DNA of 64,000 bases from Paenibacillus sacheonensis. GTDB taxonomy: Bacteria; Bacillota; Bacilli; Paenibacillales; Paenibacillaceae. The notes under the pieces are model-generated. The model ran no database searches and was not told where the DNA came from. It worked only from the letters and a program-made list of their open reading frames with translations. Every line of letters starts with the position of its first letter. Position 1 is the first letter of the stretch. The position numbers and the translations under genes are program-made. The stretch lies in assembly GCF_009909195.1 (NCBI RefSeq), contig NZ_JAAAMU010000023.1, positions 1 to 64,000 of the forward strand. Reading direction: 5' to 3'. Of the stretch, positions 16,965 through 26,171 are shown piece by piece.

Positions 16965-19382
16965 CTAGACTTCCACACTGCCCAGCGGACAGGTCAACAC
17001 GATATCCGCATGCGTGCACGCATGGACGCTTCCGTCCGGCAGCACGACGGTCGACGGAATGCCGCCCGGAACCTTCGCTTGTAGCGTGAAGCTGCCCTCC
17101 TTGATCTCCCAACGAACGCTCACTTCGCCTTGCGGCGTCGGCACGGCGCCCTCTGCCCATGTCTGCCCGGCCGGCTTGGGCTCGATACGGAGCGCAGCAA
17201 AGCCCGGCTGCTCCGGCTTCACGCCGAGCGTCTCCGCCGGATACTCATACAGCGGGAGCGCGCTCCAGGCATGGCAGTCGCTGCGCTGCTGCACAGGGTC
17301 TTCCACCCACGCGGTAAGACCAAGGCCGATCTGATCCTTCCACGGCTGCCACAGCTGCTCGGTCCGGCCGTAAAGTCCCGCCTTGGACAACGCGCGGAAC
17401 AGGAAGTGGCTCATCGAGAAGGATGCCGCCGGCAGATCCGTGCGCGCCAGCATCCGCTCGAGCAGCTCCCGCGCTTCCGCGCCTTCGACAGCGCCGGAGA
17501 GCACCGCCCAGATCTGGGCATGCTGGCTGAACATCGCAGCAGCCGGGCCGTCGCGGAACAAGCCGCTTGCCTCGTCGTAGCAGGCTGCGCGAACCTTGTC
17601 GTTCACGGCCTGCGCGCGCTGCCGATATTCTGCCGCCGTATCCCGGCGGCCCGCCGCTTCGTTCAGTTCGGCTCCCTGCTGCAGCGACATCGCGTACATC
17701 AGATTGTAAACGGTCAACGCGCCCGATCTTCTTGCCGGCGGAGCGCCTGCCGTCTCGTTCCATGCCTCGACCCAGTCCACGAACGCCCAATACGGCTCTG
17801 GAATGTAGCCGACCAGCCCGTCCTCGATTCGCCGTTCGAACCAGCCGAGCACGGCGTCAACCGTCGATAAATATCTGCGGACGAGCGCCTGGTCGCCAAA
17901 ATGCGCATAATGGTCGCGGACCATTTGAATCCAGAACAGCGCGAATCCCGGGATAATCTGCCGATCCACGGACGGGTAGCGGCTTTGCAGCATGCCAGAC
18001 GGAATGAGCGAGCTGTGGAAATCATGAATGGTTTTGCGGGCAAGCCGGTCGTCGCCGCTGACGGCATACGTGAACAACGCCTGCGATTTGGCGTCCATGA
18101 CGTACTGCATTTGTTCATAATACGGCGTATCCTCGTACGAGTCCTGCATGCAGCCGCGCAGCGTATTCAAGCTGATATCCCACATGGCGTCCGTCTGCGG
18201 ATCGGAGGAGCGAACGCGTCCCAGCTCCTGCAGCGGGTAGCCTGTCAGTCGATAACCGAGATTCGCAATCGTCAGCGGCGTCTCTCCTGCCTGCACATCG
18301 ACGCGAACGAAACGGAATGCCCGGCGGCCCATCGGCTCGTACGTTTCCGGCTTGTCCGCGCTGCCCCAGCCCGCCGGGAAGTATCGGTCGCTATTGCCGC
18401 GAAGCGCCTTGCCTGCCGGATCGTCGCGGACGGTGCGCCGTTTGCCTCCATGCAGCTCGGGCTGTTCATACTCGTAGGCTTCGGAATAGAGTAAGTCCAC
18501 GCTGCCTCCTTCTCCGTCCAATACGCTCAGCTGCACATAGCCTGTCGTTAGCAAACCTGCGTCCAGCTCCAGCCAAGTCGACTCGCCAGGCTGCAGCGTA
18601 AGCGGGAATAACCCATCGATTCCGTTTACCGCTGCCTTATTCCCCGCATCCAGCTTGTCCGCATTAGCCGCCATTCCAGCCCTGCAGATCACGCGCTTGA
18701 ACGAGCTAGACGTCTCCGAAAGCGCCGGGATCGGACGCGGCTTCAACTGCCAGGGGAGGAGCTGCCCGTAGAAACGGTCGAGCGGATCGATCGGCCTGCC
18801 GCACACGCCCCATGACGCATCGTCAAAGTCGGGAAGGCGCCAATCTGCCGGAATCAGGCTGCTTCGAACCTCTTCCGTTCCCCCGACGAACAACGTGTGC
18901 GATTCTCGCCCGATGCCGACCGCCTCGTTGGCTGCGAGGCGCCAGCTGCTGTTCGTGTCCAGCGTGTCGAGCACCGTACCGCTTTCGTCCCGCAGCGCGC
19001 CCTGCAGCCACAGACCCCCAGCATCCGCGCGCCATTCGGACATCGGTCCGCCCTCCGACGGGCCTCCGACCAAGAGTCGCGGATAATGAACGACCTCCAC
19101 GGCAATGACGTTCCGGCCTTCCTGCAGGTAGGGCGCAAGATTTACCGTATCGTAATATTGGCTCCAAGCGTCGCCCTTGCACGGCCCCCGAAGTACGAAA
19201 TGCCCGTTCACGTACAACCGGTATTTGCTGTCGGCGGTCACTTCGACCGTCAGTTCCGCGTCGGCGGGATTCTCCGCGAGGAACGTTTTTCTGAAAAACG
19301 TTCTGTGCTGCTTCCTCTCCAAAACCTTGCCGTCGTTATCCGGCCAGATCCAGGCCGCCGTCCATGTATGCTGATGCTCCAT
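16965..19382 (-). CDS. GH78-like alpha-L-rhamnosidase, cytoplasmic
   Basis: 805 residues with no signal peptide. N-terminal beta-sandwich modules include FFRKTFLAENPADAELTVE and YRLYVNGHFVLRGP, a jelly-roll typical of GH78 proteins. The (alpha/alpha)6 catalytic barrel begins near 400 and contains EDTPYYEQMQYVMDAK, the GH78 counterpart of the E-D-x-P-x-x-E acid region. A C-terminal beta domain ends the protein. It would release rhamnose from imported plant glycans or glycosides. The start at 19382 has AAGGG nine bases upstream. It is divergent from an AraC gene, its probable regulator. Confidence 0.82.
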   Translation of the reverse strand: MEHQHTWTAAWIWPDNDGKVLERKQHRTFFRKTFLAENPADAELTVEVTADSKYRLYVNGHFVLRGPCKGDAWSQYYDTVNLAPYLQEGRNVIAVEVVHYPRLLVGGPSEGGPMSEWRADAGGLWLQGALRDESGTVLDTLDTNSSWRLAANEAVGIGRESHTLFVGGTEEVRSSLIPADWRLPDFDDASWGVCGRPIDPLDRFYGQLLPWQLKPRPIPALSETSSSFKRVICRAGMAANADKLDAGNKAAVNGIDGLFPLTLQPGESTWLELDAGLLTTGYVQLSVLDGEGGSVDLLYSEAYEYEQPELHGGKRRTVRDDPAGKALRGNSDRYFPAGWGSADKPETYEPMGRRAFRFVRVDVQAGETPLTIANLGYRLTGYPLQELGRVRSSDPQTDAMWDISLNTLRGCMQDSYEDTPYYEQMQYVMDAKSQALFTYAVSGDDRLARKTIHDFHSSLIPSGMLQSRYPSVDRQIIPGFALFWIQMVRDHYAHFGDQALVRRYLSTVDAVLGWFERRIEDGLVGYIPEPYWAFVDWVEAWNETAGAPPARRSGALTVYNLMYAMSLQQGAELNEAAGRRDTAAEYRQRAQAVNDKVRAACYDEASGLFRDGPAAAMFSQHAQIWAVLSGAVEGAEARELLERMLARTDLPAASFSMSHFLFRALSKAGLYGRTEQLWQPWKDQIGLGLTAWVEDPVQQRSDCHAWSALPLYEYPAETLGVKPEQPGFAALRIEPKPAGQTWAEGAVPTPQGEVSVRWEIKEGSFTLQAKVPGGIPSTVVLPDGSVHACTHADIVLTCPLGSVEV

Positions 19383-19417
19383 CGCAATCATCCCTTCGCG
19401 TATAAGCTTGTAAACGC

Positions 19418-19446
19418 TTGACATTCTCATTATAGAGGGATAAAAC
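19418..19446 (+). promoter_or_regulatory. Putative sigma-A promoter of the AraC gene
   Basis: TTGACA (19418-19423), a 17-base spacer and TAAAAC (19441-19446) upstream of the AraC start. The overlapping TGTAAACGCTTG resembles a degenerate cre but breaks the consensus on its right side. Confidence 0.4.
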
Positions 19447-19513
19447 GATAAGATGAGGGAGTATCGAATCAGGTTCGAGGCATATCGAGTCAACTCATAC
19501 GGAGGCGAGACCG

Positions 19514-20353
19514 ATGGCAGAAAAAAACCAGTATACGCATGCGAAGTTCATTCGTCCGGAAGAGCAAATCCGCATTCATCGCTTGAATAATGGTCTATAT
19601 GGATCCGTCAGCCTGCACGGGCATGATTTTTTCGAGCTGCTCTACATCCGTTCCGGCAAGGCGGTGCACCGGCTGAACGACAAGTCTTTTCGCGCCGGAG
19701 CGGGGGACGTATTCGTAATCCAGGCGGGAGACACCCATGCCTTCGAGCCGATTACGCCGCATTTTGAGTGGATCGATTGCCTGATCATGCCGGGCTTCGT
19801 CGACTACGACGTGAGTTCGCTGCTCTCCAGCCGCAAGTATTATGCCAGCGACGGCATGGAAATCGAATATCTCATGCAAGCAATGCTGCGCGAATACGAG
19901 GAAAAGAAACCGGCTTACCTGATCAAGCTGAGGGGCTACCTGCTCGCGCTGTTGGCGGAGCTTGGCCGGCAAGGCGAGCAAGAAAAGGAACGCGACTACG
20001 TCAGTCGCAAAAAAACGCGGCTGCTGCAGGAGGCGGTCGAATACGTCCACCTGCAATACCGCGATAAAATCAAGCTGGACGATGCGGCCGCGAAGCTCGG
20101 CATCAGCCGCAGTTCGCTCAGCCGGCTGTTCCGCGAGCAGCTGCATGACAGCTTCGCCGGCTTCGTCAATGCGTACCGGCTGGAGCGCGGCAGCCTGCTG
20201 CTTCGGTCGGGCGATGCGCCGATTCGGGATATCGCGCTGGAATGCGGCTTCGCCGACGGAAAGCATTTTCGCACCCAGTTCCGCCGGCGATTCGGCATGA
20301 CGCCCGGCGAATACAGGCGGGCCGCCCCGGCAGGCGCCGCCGTGCTGGTCTAG
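19514..20353 (+). CDS. AraC family regulator with N-terminal cupin
   Basis: 279 residues. An N-terminal cupin-type sensor (HGHDFFELLYIRSGKAVH, then AGDVFVIQAGDTHAFEP) is followed by a C-terminal double helix-turn-helix (KLDDAAAKLGISRSSLSRLFREQ and ECGFADGKHFRTQFRRRFG). GGAGG lies eight bases before the ATG. Divergent from the GH78-like gene, so it probably senses a rhamnose-type sugar and activates that enzyme (inference). Its stop codon overlaps the convergent transglutaminase stop by three bases. Confidence 0.92.
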   Translation: MAEKNQYTHAKFIRPEEQIRIHRLNNGLYGSVSLHGHDFFELLYIRSGKAVHRLNDKSFRAGAGDVFVIQAGDTHAFEPITPHFEWIDCLIMPGFVDYDVSSLLSSRKYYASDGMEIEYLMQAMLREYEEKKPAYLIKLRGYLLALLAELGRQGEQEKERDYVSRKKTRLLQEAVEYVHLQYRDKIKLDDAAAKLGISRSSLSRLFREQLHDSFAGFVNAYRLERGSLLLRSGDAPIRDIALECGFADGKHFRTQFRRRFGMTPGEYRRAAPAGAAVLV

Positions 20354-21120
20354 AGCGATTTCCATTGATGATCCCGCTTCATCTCGGCGTCCGTCTTCAG
20401 GAAATAATTCTCGCCCGCAATGCCCGGACGGTCGGGAACGGGATCATCCCACGTCGCATCCATGTGATACCATTCGCCGTCGATGCGGACGAGATTCCAG
20501 ACATGACTGCCGGAGGCCACGGTGCCCTCCACGATTTTGGATTCCAACCCGGCATAGGACATCATCCGATGGGCCAGCAGCGTATAGCCCTGGCATACCG
20601 CGGAACCCGACATTAAGGCATCGTAAGCCGTATAGCGCTCCAAGCTGGTGTCGTATGCGACATGCGTGACGATCCAGTCGTGGATCGCTCGCGTTTTCTG
20701 CCGATCGGTGGCCGCGCCTTTCAAGATGGCCGGCAGCGTTTGGCGGATTCGCTCGTCGACCGCCGCCGTCTCCAAGGCGGATTCGCGATACGTCACCGAC
20801 AGCTTGATTTTGGCGGATGAGCCCCATGTCCGTATGGTGTAGAGATACGACTCTACGTTATAGGCGGTGTAATCGTCTTCGGCGAACGCCTCCTTGAGCA
20901 GCGAACCGATCCGCTCGGACAGCTCTTCGCGGTTCCCGCCGTATTCGAAGCCGATATCGGTCTGCCGCTCTGCCAGCTTGCCGGCAATGGAAGCGCGCAG
21001 CTGCTCCAGCGTCAGATCGGGCGGAGACAGCGAAAAAGAAGCGGAGCGTCCGCCGTCGAATCCAAGTACGGCATACACGACCAACGCCGCGAACCCAATC
21101 ACGAACAACCATCGCTTCAT
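20350..21120 (-). CDS. Membrane-anchored transglutaminase-like protein
   Basis: 256 residues: one N-terminal membrane segment or uncleaved signal (residues 3-21), then a transglutaminase-core domain placed outside the membrane. The Cys-His-Asp triad is visible: Cys176 in AVCQGY, His206 in GSHVWNLV and Asp221 in HMDATWDD. Such proteins may act as proteases or cross-linking enzymes at the cell surface or spore; the substrate is unknown. It converges on the AraC gene with overlapping stop codons and no terminator between them. Confidence 0.88.
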   Translation of the reverse strand: MKRWLFVIGFAALVVYAVLGFDGGRSASFSLSPPDLTLEQLRASIAGKLAERQTDIGFEYGGNREELSERIGSLLKEAFAEDDYTAYNVESYLYTIRTWGSSAKIKLSVTYRESALETAAVDERIRQTLPAILKGAATDRQKTRAIHDWIVTHVAYDTSLERYTAYDALMSGSAVCQGYTLLAHRMMSYAGLESKIVEGTVASGSHVWNLVRIDGEWYHMDATWDDPVPDRPGIAGENYFLKTDAEMKRDHQWKSL

Positions 21121-21244
21121 TCGCTTCCCCCGCCTTCCGCATCCCTGATTTACCTCTATTATAACCAGTATATGGAATGCTTGAACATGTTAGTCCTGCC
21201 GATGTCCCGGCCGATGCCGGTCAGATTCGGCGGGCCATACGCCA

Positions 21245-21272
21245 AAGAAGCCGACCATTTAGGTCGGCTTCC
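21245..21272 (-). terminator. Intrinsic terminator for the stress protein gene
   Basis: Minus-strand stem GAAGCCGACC / GGTCGGCTTC with loop TAAAT, followed by TTTGG. Confidence 0.8.
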
Positions 21273-21320
21273 ATCCCTGATTGCCGGTTAGATTGATAAC
21301 AGAAGTCTGCCGCAGCGATC

Positions 21321-22022
21321 TTAACGCTGTCTGAACGTACCGTCCGGTCCGGCGCCGATCACGGGCGTATCGTCGTATACTTCGCCGGTATTGGCATCTA
21401 CCTCTCGCGAATCGCGCATGACGCCTCGGCTCGAATCCGCACGATAGCCGGATCCGTTGTTCGACGCCGCATCGACGAGGTCATCCCGGTCTTCGCCATC
21501 CATGCTGACGTACATATCCGAATTCAAGGTGCCGTACCGGCGGAAAACATCCTGCGCCAAATTCCGCTGCGTGCCAACCGCTTCGACCAGCACGAGCAGC
21601 TTATGATCGTTGACGTAATCGTTGTAGCGCTCCGCGTCTTCCTTCGGAATGCCAAGACCGATCAAGCCGCCGACCAGGCCGCCCGCTCCGGCGCCGACGG
21701 CCATGCCCGTGATGGTGGCGACGATCGGCCCCGCCGCCAGCAGCGGCCCGATGCCCGGAATCGCCAGCAGCCCCAGCCCCGCAAGCAGGCCGGTCACGCC
21801 GCCCAGCACGCCGCCCGTGGCTGCGCCTGCAGCGGCAGCTTCCGGCGCATTCGTTCCCGTTTCCTCATGAATGGATTTCATCTCGTCCTTGCTCCGGCTG
21901 ATGACCGATATCTGGTCCGATGTGTATCCGATGGATTTCAAATCCTCGATCGCCGAGATTACCGCTTGTTCCGTTTCAAACACGCCTACGACATGCCGAT
22001 AGCTGTTTAATGGTTTTGTCAT
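21321..22022 (-). CDS. YflT-domain general stress protein
   Basis: 233 residues. The N-terminal domain (HVVGVFETEQAVISAIEDL, SDQISVISRS) matches the YflT heat-stress domain. A Gly/Ala-rich hydrophobic region (~60-125) with GLLAIPGIGPLLAAGP is a membrane-inserting hairpin common to this family. The C-terminus is acidic and polar. Function unknown; homologues are general stress induced in Bacillus. GGGTAT lies about 45 bases upstream, reminiscent of a SigB -10, but no convincing -35 accompanies it. Own terminator at 21245. Confidence 0.8.
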   Translation of the reverse strand: MTKPLNSYRHVVGVFETEQAVISAIEDLKSIGYTSDQISVISRSKDEMKSIHEETGTNAPEAAAAGAATGGVLGGVTGLLAGLGLLAIPGIGPLLAAGPIVATITGMAVGAGAGGLVGGLIGLGIPKEDAERYNDYVNDHKLLVLVEAVGTQRNLAQDVFRRYGTLNSDMYVSMDGEDRDDLVDAASNNGSGYRADSSRGVMRDSREVDANTGEVYDDTPVIGAGPDGTFRQR

Positions 22023-22162
22023 GATCCTTCGCCTCCCGAGTATGAGTTGAGTCGTGAATCTTGCAAGCTCATACTCTATATACCCAAGAATCGAAGATTG
22101 AATAGACGAATTTCGTTATTCGCTTGAAAATGATGAACGGCTATCGACTGCTCGGCTGTTTT

Positions 22163-23155
22163 TCACCATTCCAACACGACGCCCAAGCAAGGGCTGCCCT
22201 TAGCCGTTATTAACTGCCAGGCCTTCGCGGCATCGCCGGCCGGAAACCGGTGAGTAATAAGCGATTCCGTCCGCAGCCAGCCCTCGGCGATGCCGCGGAT
22301 CGTCTCGTCCATGCGCGGCGTGCTCCAACCGGACGGCGAATGCAGCGTAATCTCCTGCTCGCGCAGCGTCTGAATATCGATGGCCCCGTTCTCGCCAAGA
22401 TAGCCGGCCGAGACGAGATGGCTGTCATGCTTCATCAGCGGCTGCAGGCGGCGGAACGTATCTAGGCTTCCGACCGTGTCGACGACGATCCCGACGGAAG
22501 CTCCGGCGCCGCGAAGCTCGGCTGCAGGATCAACGCTGCGCCCGTTCAGCGCAACCGCATAACCGCCGGCTTCCGCCAGCCGCAGCCGCTCTTCCCGGTG
22601 ACCCAGGATATAGACGGCTGCGCCGCGCGCATGCAGCGTCTGGGCGGCCCACTGGCCGACGAGGCCATCGCCGATTACGACGGCGCTCTCGCCGCGCTGC
22701 ACCGGCGGACGGCTGCCGCAGTTGTAGCCGACCTGCGTCAAGACGGCGCCGGAGAACGCAATCGGAGAGACGCCTTCCGGCAGCTTCCAAACCTGGCCGC
22801 CGTCCGTCACGGCCGGATTGACATGGCCGGCAAAATCGAAATGCATCCCCTTGATCCAGCTTACGGTTGCAAATACCCGGTCGCCGGGCTTAATATGCGT
22901 GACGGCGCTGCCGACCTGTACCGCCCTGCCGACCTTCTGGTAGCCCGCCGCTATCGGGAACGGCCACGGATCGCCGGGCCTGTACGGCACCTCGCCGGAT
23001 ATACGCTCCCCGCGCAGGAAAGACGACTCCGTGCCGATGCTGATCCATGAATATTCAACCTCGACGACGACGTCGCGCTCGCCGGGTTCCGGTATCTCTA
23101 CCTCCCTGAACAAGACTTGATTACGGTCATCGAATACGACGGCTTGTGCTTTCAT
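22163..23155 (-). CDS. Medium-chain dehydrogenase/reductase without visible zinc ligands
   Basis: 330 residues of the MDR superfamily: GroES-like N-domain (1-150) and Rossmann C-domain with VVIGDGLVGQWAAQ (~170). The usual catalytic Cys/His/Glu zinc set is absent (ISIGTESS in place of the Cys segment, AAGYQKVG in place of GHE). This resembles the BchC-like branch of the family. It lies 38 bases after the companion dehydrogenase, so the two form an operon, probably for oxidising a sugar or polyol. Substrate not readable. Confidence 0.82.
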   Translation of the reverse strand: MKAQAVVFDDRNQVLFREVEIPEPGERDVVVEVEYSWISIGTESSFLRGERISGEVPYRPGDPWPFPIAAGYQKVGRAVQVGSAVTHIKPGDRVFATVSWIKGMHFDFAGHVNPAVTDGGQVWKLPEGVSPIAFSGAVLTQVGYNCGSRPPVQRGESAVVIGDGLVGQWAAQTLHARGAAVYILGHREERLRLAEAGGYAVALNGRSVDPAAELRGAGASVGIVVDTVGSLDTFRRLQPLMKHDSHLVSAGYLGENGAIDIQTLREQEITLHSPSGWSTPRMDETIRGIAEGWLRTESLITHRFPAGDAAKAWQLITAKGSPCLGVVLEW

Positions 23156-23193
23156 CTGGGTTTCTCCTCCTTATTCGAACGCCGCGCGTTCGA

Positions 23194-24144
23194 TTAATCG
23201 GCCATCTCCTGCGGATCGAAGCAGATCTTGACCGCTCCCTGCGCCTTGAGCACGTCTACGGCCTCCGTGTAATCGCTGAACGACATTTGTCGAGACTGCA
23301 GGCATTCCGTATTAAACGACGGACGGGTCAGCAGATCCAGCAGCAGTTCGCGGTACCGGTCATTCATGAGTCGTCCCCTGAACGATTCCAGTTTAAGGCC
23401 GCCTCCCCAGAACGAGTCGCGGAACGTCAAGCTGCCGCGAAGCACGCCGAAAATAACGACATGCTCTTTCGTCCGATCAAGCACGTTTTGCACGGACGCT
23501 GCAGCCCCGACGCAATCGTAACCCAGATCGAAACGCCGGTCGCCGAGCTCGTCTGCATGGACGGCCGTTCCGATTCCGAGCGCGTTCACCGCGTCGACCC
23601 GCTCCTGGCTGACATCGATGGCCGTTACATGCGCTCCCCATGCCGCAGCGACCTGCATGGCCAGCAAGCCTGCGGGTCCGAGGCCAGCGATCAGCATGCT
23701 TTTGCCCCTCAGGTCCGCGAACTGATCAAGTCCGAACACGATGCATTTCAGAAGTTCCGTCGACACGGCCCTACGGTCGCTTACGGAATCCGGCAGCTTC
23801 AGCAAATCCCGCTCCCTGTATGCCAAATATTGCGCGTACGCGCCCTGCCCCGGGAATAAATGCTCCAGCGCCGCAACCCTGTCGCCCGGCTGGATGCCTT
23901 GCACGGAAGCGCCTACCGCCTCGACGACGCCGACCGCTTCATGTCCGGGGAAGCCGGGGGGCAGCGGATAAGCCGGACCGCGTGTCGCGTCGAACATATC
24001 CTTGCCGCCCAGCATCGCGATGTCCCAGCGGGGACATGTCGCTACGAGATGAATCCGGACCAGCACCTGGTCGTCCGCAATAGCCGGAATCGGCACCTCG
24101 ACGATTCTGTGTTCGCCGACGCCGTCAATTTGCAATGCTTTCAT
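23194..24144 (-). CDS. Zinc-type medium-chain alcohol dehydrogenase
   Basis: 316 residues. The GroES-like domain keeps a Cys in ATCPRWD and the GHEAVGVV motif (FPGHEAVG), so catalytic zinc is plausible, but the structural-zinc cysteine cluster is missing. The Rossmann part has LIAGLGPAGLLAMQ near 150 and AIDVSQERVD for NAD. First gene of the two-dehydrogenase operon, divergent from an AraC gene at 24342. A cre-like site lies 59 bases upstream of the start, suggesting carbon catabolite control. Confidence 0.84.
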   Translation of the reverse strand: MKALQIDGVGEHRIVEVPIPAIADDQVLVRIHLVATCPRWDIAMLGGKDMFDATRGPAYPLPPGFPGHEAVGVVEAVGASVQGIQPGDRVAALEHLFPGQGAYAQYLAYRERDLLKLPDSVSDRRAVSTELLKCIVFGLDQFADLRGKSMLIAGLGPAGLLAMQVAAAWGAHVTAIDVSQERVDAVNALGIGTAVHADELGDRRFDLGYDCVGAAASVQNVLDRTKEHVVIFGVLRGSLTFRDSFWGGGLKLESFRGRLMNDRYRELLLDLLTRPSFNTECLQSRQMSFSDYTEAVDVLKAQGAVKICFDPQEMAD

Positions 24145-24202
24145 GACCTGCTCATCTCCTTGGATTCCGCGTTCTGTAACGTGCCGCGGATAATACCCTA
24201 AG

Positions 24203-24216
24203 AATAAGCGCTTTCA
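24203..24216. promoter_or_regulatory. Candidate CcpA (cre) site
   Basis: AATAAGCGCTTTCA matches TGAAAGCGCTTTCA at 11 of 14 positions, with an intact GCGC core and right half. It sits between the dehydrogenase operon and the divergent AraC gene. Confidence 0.5.
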
Positions 24217-24341
24217 ACGCTTCAGTCTTTGCACTCTATTGTCCGTCTGCTGCAGTAACTGATTATTTGGCCGTATACAGCACTGCAATTGCGTAGTATC
24301 ATTTGCACATCATTGACATTACGACTTCGGGAGGGAACGGC

Positions 24342-25178
24342 ATGAGGCTGAGAAGCAATGGATTCGCCGAGTCGGTCGGCCGAATCGGCGATCGCGCGGG
24401 GGGCGTGCACCCTTATTGCGAGCTGCTCTGCATCCTGGAAGGAGAGGCGGATCTCGAATGGTCCGGCGTCACCTACAAGGCCGATGGAATCGCCTTGTTC
24501 GTTATTCTGCCGAACTCGCCGCATCAGCTCGTTCAGCGCTCGCATTCGCTTCGCTACTGGTATGCGGAGTTTCATACGGAAGATACGGATCCGCTCCCTG
24601 CGGTGGATGTCATCTATAAATGGAATGGCCTGCAAGGTGCCATCGATTGGACCGCCGCGCCTTATCCCGCGCTGACGGCAGCTTTCGGTGCCGTCGGCAT
24701 GCTGATGCAGGCCGAAGATGCGCTGCCCTGGGACAGGTTCGAGGACGCGCTGCTGTCCGACCTGCGCAAGCTGCTCATCCTGATCGGCAGCGGAGCCGCG
24801 GCGCGCCAGCCCGCTCCTTCCCGTTCTTCTGGCGAGGCGCTTGCCGCGGAAGTCCTTCGCTTCCTGGAGTCGGTCTTCCCGCAGCCGATTACCCTGCAGA
24901 CCATTGCGGACTACACCCACTACGACCCTTCTTACCTGGTTCGCTTGTTCAAACAGCAGACCGGCAAAACGCCGTTCGCCTATCTGAACGAGCTGCGGTT
25001 GAACGCCGCCGCGGAATACCTGCTTCACTCGGAGATGAGCGTGCAGCAGGTTTCTCAGGCCTGCGGCTTCCAGAGCATCCACTATTTCAGCCGGTCATTT
25101 AAACAGCGCTTCGGCTCGGCGCCGAGCGAATGGCGGCGGGACAGGCGGGGGCAAGAGCCGGCGTTAGGCGACAGGTAA
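24342..25178 (+). CDS. AraC family regulator
   Basis: 278 residues. An N-terminal cupin sensor (VHPYCELLCILEGEADLEW, ALFVILPNSPHQLV) is followed by a C-terminal double helix-turn-helix (TLQTIADYTHYDPSYLVRLF, QQVSQACGFQSIHYFSRSF, RFGSAPSEWRR). The start at 24342 is chosen for GGAGG seven bases upstream; an earlier in-frame ATG at 24303 has none. Divergent from the two dehydrogenases, which are its likely targets. Effector unknown. Confidence 0.9.
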   Translation: MRLRSNGFAESVGRIGDRAGGVHPYCELLCILEGEADLEWSGVTYKADGIALFVILPNSPHQLVQRSHSLRYWYAEFHTEDTDPLPAVDVIYKWNGLQGAIDWTAAPYPALTAAFGAVGMLMQAEDALPWDRFEDALLSDLRKLLILIGSGAAARQPAPSRSSGEALAAEVLRFLESVFPQPITLQTIADYTHYDPSYLVRLFKQQTGKTPFAYLNELRLNAAAEYLLHSEMSVQQVSQACGFQSIHYFSRSFKQRFGSAPSEWRRDRRGQEPALGDR

Positions 25179-25464
25179 TAAGCGATATTAATAGTGAGAG
25201 CGCTGATACTCAGTAAGAAAAGACAGATGCGGCGGGGGTGAATTCGGGTATAGATACGCCGATCGCGAAGTCGGTTATGGCTGCGCCGATCGCGGAGTCG
25301 GGTACAGAATTCGCCAAGACGGAGTCGGGCGGGTGCGCCGGGGAGGAAGCGCATGCGCCGAAGGCCGGTCTGTGTCGTCGTACCCCAGGCAGCCGCTGCC
25401 CGGCATTTGCCTCTCCCCTCCGGCTGTCCCCGAGGGCCGATGTCCTTCCATGGCATTCATACAG

Positions 25465-25492
25465 ACAACTTCCCTCCTCTCGACATAGGATA
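25465..25492 (+). promoter_or_regulatory. SigK-like promoter of cotD
   Basis: CATAGGATA at 25484-25492 fits the SigK -10 consensus CATANNNTA exactly, and an AC lies 17 bases upstream, as expected for the -35. It is about 32 bases before the cotD start. The rest of 25179-25523 holds no gene. Confidence 0.65.
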
Positions 25493-25523
25493 TACAGAAT
25501 CGAACGAGAGAGGAGTGAACGAG

Positions 25524-25838
25524 ATGAGCTACATGAACCCTATGAATGCTGTCAGCCCAGCGAACACTATGAACCCGATGGATCATTTCTGTCCAGACTG
25601 CCCTACACAAACCGTCTATGATCCACCAGTCACTTTATATGAAGATTACTATCACCCGCAATTGGTGAACGTCGTGCAAGCCGTTGAGGTCGTCAAACAA
25701 CATCACTGCTGCCCGGTTTACCATAAATCCTGCGTTTACACCGAAAAAGACGTCATGGTCCGCGTTTCCAGCAAACGCGCAAAAACATCCTCCAAAAAAC
25801 CAGCTTCCCGCACTCGCACGCGCAGCAAAAAACGCTAA
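25524..25838 (+). CDS. cotD: CotD family spore coat protein
   Basis: 104 residues. The core VVKQHHCCPVYHKSCVYTEK with its Cys/His cluster and the N-terminal DHFCPDCPT match CotD-type inner coat proteins. The C-terminus is a Lys/Arg/Ser tail (KTSSKKPASRTRTRSKKR). The N-terminus is Met/Asn rich. The ATG at 25524 is preceded by AGGAG; upstream in-frame codons are non-coding in character. A SigK-like promoter and a perfect terminator frame it as a single late mother-cell gene. Strong sign that the organism forms endospores. Confidence 0.9.
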   Translation: MSYMNPMNAVSPANTMNPMDHFCPDCPTQTVYDPPVTLYEDYYHPQLVNVVQAVEVVKQHHCCPVYHKSCVYTEKDVMVRVSSKRAKTSSKKPASRTRTRSKKR

Positions 25839-25912
25839 TCTTTGCCTAATCCCCAAAATCGCAGCCCAGCCGTTCTACTAGACTCGCGCGTATACGCAGC
25901 TTGTTCATGAGG

Positions 25913-25944
25913 AATAACCCGGCGCCTTGAGCGCCGGGTTATTC
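25913..25944. terminator. Intrinsic terminator for cotD
   Basis: Perfect 13-bp stem AATAACCCGGCGC / GCGCCGGGTTATT with loop CTTGA, followed by CTTTGCTT. Confidence 0.9.
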
Positions 25945-26171
25945 TTTGCTTCGTTTGCCGAAATTCGGTCGTTATCGGTACGAGCCGTATGACCGGCCAT
26001 TGCCTGACGGAGGGCAGCTCCAAACAGGCTATTTCTAGTAAACTTCTCTCATCAGTACGCCTAACGATTTGCTTTTGCCTGTCTGCTGGACTACAATCTT
26101 GGCACAGGGCGACAACCCGGCTTCACAGGCAATCGAATAGGTTTCATTCAATCGAATCGGAGGGAATTTCA

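Noticed and set aside
22050-22110. SigB-type promoter before the YflT-domain gene
   Set aside because: A GGGTAT is present, but no GTTT-like -35 lies at 13-15 bases; many Paenibacillaceae also lack SigB. Not listed as a feature.
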